DNA of 64,000 bases from Blastococcus_B deserti (lineage in GTDB: Bacteria; Actinomycetota; Actinomycetes; Mycobacteriales; Geodermatophilaceae). Location of the stretch: contig NZ_JBHUHP010000004.1 of NCBI RefSeq assembly GCF_042682525.1, positions 186,001-250,000 on the forward strand, given 5' to 3'. The position numbers and the translations under genes were made by a program. The notes beneath the pieces are model-generated. The model was not told the DNA's origin. It did not search any database and worked only from the letters and a program-made list of their open reading frames with translations. Positions 62,439 to 64,000 of this stretch are shown in pieces. Each line of letters begins with the position of its first letter. Positions within the stretch are counted from its first letter, which is position 1.

Positions 62439-62852
62439 ATGGAGTTCGAGTCCGGCCTCGAACCGGACATGCAGCCGAACCTGGACGAGTTCCTGCTCGC
62501 CCGCATCGCCGAGGACAAGCGGATCGCCACCGAGGCCGCCCGGGCGAGCGGGCGGGACCGGTGGACCGCTGCTGATCTGCCCCTTTCCGGGCCCGCGCAC
62601 CAGCAGGCCGCCGCGCACGTCACCCGCAACGACCCCGCCCGGATCCTCGCCGAGTGCACCGCCAAGCGCCGGCTCGTGCTGGCCTGCCGGGAGATCCGGC
62701 CGGACCTGACCTTCCTCGGCGCGCGCCCGCCCGGCCTGGCGGACTTCCCGCTCCCGCCCTCGGATCAGCACCAGCTGGCCGCGGTGGCCCTGGCGCTGCT
62801 GGCACTCCCCTACGCCGACCACGCCGAGTACCGGCAGGAATGGCGGCCGTGA
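62439..62852 (+). CDS. DUF6221 family protein
   Basis: 137 residues from the ATG at 62439 (an in-frame ATG at 62430 is possible). DLDEFLLARIAEDKRIA-like start (seen as NLDEFLLARIAEDKRIATEA), HVTRNDPARILAECTAKRRL and the C-terminal ALALLALPYADHAEYRQEW are the hallmarks of a family widespread in actinobacteria and their phages, function unknown. CAGGAT seven bases before 62439 would fit a leaderless start. Confidence 0.85.
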   Translation: MEFESGLEPDMQPNLDEFLLARIAEDKRIATEAARASGRDRWTAADLPLSGPAHQQAAAHVTRNDPARILAECTAKRRLVLACREIRPDLTFLGARPPGLADFPLPPSDQHQLAAVALALLALPYADHAEYRQEWRP

Positions 62853-63178
62853 CACTCATCGCCGTCGTCCTGTTGGCCACCGCCCTCGACACGACCGTTC
62901 GCTGCCGCCACCGACGCGGTCGGGCACATGGCAGGCCGGGGCGGGACCTGCCGGCGCGTCCTCCGTCGTCCGGCCTCCCGCGCGCCCGGAGTTCCGGCGG
63001 TCACCGAGGACGACGAGATCCTCCCGAGCGAGGCCACGCGGGACCGGCTCGACGATTTTCCCGGTCACGGGCTGGACCCGATTGACGGCGGGAAGTGGGA
63101 GTCCAACCATCGTGACTCGCCGGTGCTCGACATTCCGGCCACCCGGGGCTGCGGCACGCGCTCGAGGGGGTGCCTCAC
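62853..63178 (+). other. Intergenic stretch before the second BTAD gene
   Basis: An open frame (MAAVTLIAVVLLATALDTTV from 62841) begins with a hydrophobic stretch but becomes Arg/Gly-rich at once and overlaps the DUF6221 gene, so I do not call it. TTGACG (63082-63087) and AACCAT (63105-63110), 17 bases apart, form a possible promoter for the BTAD gene. Confidence 0.4.
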
Positions 63179-63940
63179 ATGGATCCCGCGACCGCCCCAC
63201 GCATCACGTTGCTGGACGGGTTCAGCCTCCGGTTGGGCGGCAGCGGACCCGGGACTGCGGTCGGGGTCCTCCCGCACGGAGTGCAGCGGCTGGTTGCCCA
63301 CCTGTGTCTCACGGAGCGGTCGGCCCGCGCGGCGATCGCGGGCCATCTGTGGCCGGACGTGCCCGAGGAGCACGCCCACGGGAGCCTGCGGTCGGCGTTG
63401 TGGCGGCTGCACAAGACGGTCCCCGGCCTCATCGAGACGTCGAGAAACGCCATGCGTCTCGCCCCGGGGGTCCGCGTCGACATCCGGGAGCTCAGGGACT
63501 GGGCGCGAGGAGCGCTGGACCCACGTCTGGGCGCCGACGACGTGGTGGTGCCGCCAGCGGAGCTCCGCGGGGATCTTCTCCCCGGCTGGTACGACGACTG
63601 GGTGCTGCTCGAGCGGGAACGGCTGCGCCAGCTCCTGATGCACTCGCTGGAGGCCATGGCGGTCAAGCTCACGGATGCCGGACGGCACGGTGAGGCGCTG
63701 CAGGTGGCCTACTCGGCGGCGCGGCTCGAGCCGTTGCGCGAGAGCGCGCATCGCACGGTGGTCCGGGTACACCTCGCGGAGGGGAACGTCGCCGAGGCCC
63801 GGCGGGCGTACGACCTGTTCCGTGAGCTGCTCGCGGACGAGCTGGGTGTCGTCCCGAGCGATCAGATGGCGCGGATGATCCCCGAGATCCCTCGTCCCCG
63901 GCGGAGCAGCCGTCCGGCGCAGGGAGACGGAGTGGGGTGA
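63179..63940 (+). CDS. BTAD-domain (SARP-like) transcriptional regulator, copy 2
   Basis: 253 residues from the ATG at 63179 (GAGGGGG nine bases before; a GTG at 63170 is also in frame). Same layout as the gene at 60384: ITLLDGFSLRLGG, ARAAIAGHLWPDVPEEHAHG, SLRSALWRLHKTVPGL, LLPGWYDDWVLLERERLRQL, ARLEPLRESAHRTVVRVHLA, ADELGVVPSDQMARMI. The shared blocks are nearly identical, so the two are a duplicated pair. Target genes are not evident. Confidence 0.88.
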   Translation: MDPATAPRITLLDGFSLRLGGSGPGTAVGVLPHGVQRLVAHLCLTERSARAAIAGHLWPDVPEEHAHGSLRSALWRLHKTVPGLIETSRNAMRLAPGVRVDIRELRDWARGALDPRLGADDVVVPPAELRGDLLPGWYDDWVLLERERLRQLLMHSLEAMAVKLTDAGRHGEALQVAYSAARLEPLRESAHRTVVRVHLAEGNVAEARRAYDLFRELLADELGVVPSDQMARMIPEIPRPRRSSRPAQGDGVG

Positions 63941-64000
63941 CGTGAGCGGCCGGTTCCCCGGCGTCACGACACGGTGCCCTCGAGTGCCGCCCCTCCACGA

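Noticed and set aside
62841..63085. Small membrane protein starting MAAVTLIAVVLLATAL
   Set aside because: It overlaps the end of the DUF6221 gene, has no ribosome-binding site and turns Arg/Gly-rich after one hydrophobic stretch.

Overview
The window is very GC-rich DNA (third codon positions almost all G or C, many GTG starts, ATGA/GTGA overlaps between genes, short intergenic gaps) and reads as the chromosome of an actinobacterium. Gene content and protein style (DUF2795 and DUF6221 proteins, CtpI-type ATPase, LigB, UvrD-less RecQ, CoA-disulfide-reductase-like enzyme) fit the Geodermatophilaceae (Blastococcus, Geodermatophilus, Modestobacter); this placement is an inference from pattern, not from a search. 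No rRNA, tRNA, CRISPR, insertion sequence or prophage was seen.

Layout. 0-8.4 kb: end of a P-type ATPase, then a complete histidine-utilisation operon on the minus strand (IclR regulator, hutH, hutU, an M20 amidohydrolase, hutF, hutI), the last four joined by 4-base stop/start overlaps. 8.5-9.5 kb: a hydrolase and a DUF2795 protein. 9.5-25.2 kb: a divergent catabolic island around one LacI-type regulator. To the left run lacI and lutABC (L-lactate oxidation); to the right run the rhamnose ABC transporter rhaTPQS, mutarotase, isomerase, fused aldolase/dehydrogenase and kinase. Rhamnose is split to DHAP and lactaldehyde, the fused dehydrogenase makes lactate, and LutABC makes pyruvate, so both arms serve one pathway. 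An alditol oxidase follows.

25.2-32.8 kb: a strip of three gene remnants, then a GntR / Baeyer-Villiger monooxygenase / esterase operon diverging from a cyclase-fold / ThDP-enzyme pair, with a near-perfect palindrome lying inside a TTGACA promoter between them. This looks like a ring-ketone degradation cluster with an undescribed combination of enzymes.

34.5-35.0 kb holds the most unusual item: an OsmC-family gene with a strong ribosome-binding site whose reading frame is intact over 151 codons except for one in-frame TAG exactly where the family has its catalytic cysteine, followed 15 bases later by a strong stem-loop. UAG-directed selenocysteine insertion has been reported for Geodermatophilus and Blastococcus, so this is a candidate UAG-encoded OsmC selenoprotein.

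34.3-41.5 kb is otherwise rich in decayed genes (carboxyltransferase, glycosyltransferase, ATP-grasp and alcohol dehydrogenase remnants) between intact housekeeping-type genes (RecQ, CoA-disulfide-reductase-like, MFS). 41.5-64 kb is mixed: lipid kinase, GH13 glucosidase, a TetR/FAD-monooxygenase operon with a leaderless promoter, Hsp20, regulators, LigB, HflX, an osmolyte (NAGGN) synthetase, and two paralogous BTAD regulators flanking an AraC/VOC/DUF6221 group at the right end. Several genes lack a Shine-Dalgarno and instead carry a TANNNT-like -10 box 6-7 bases before the start codon, indicating leaderless transcripts.
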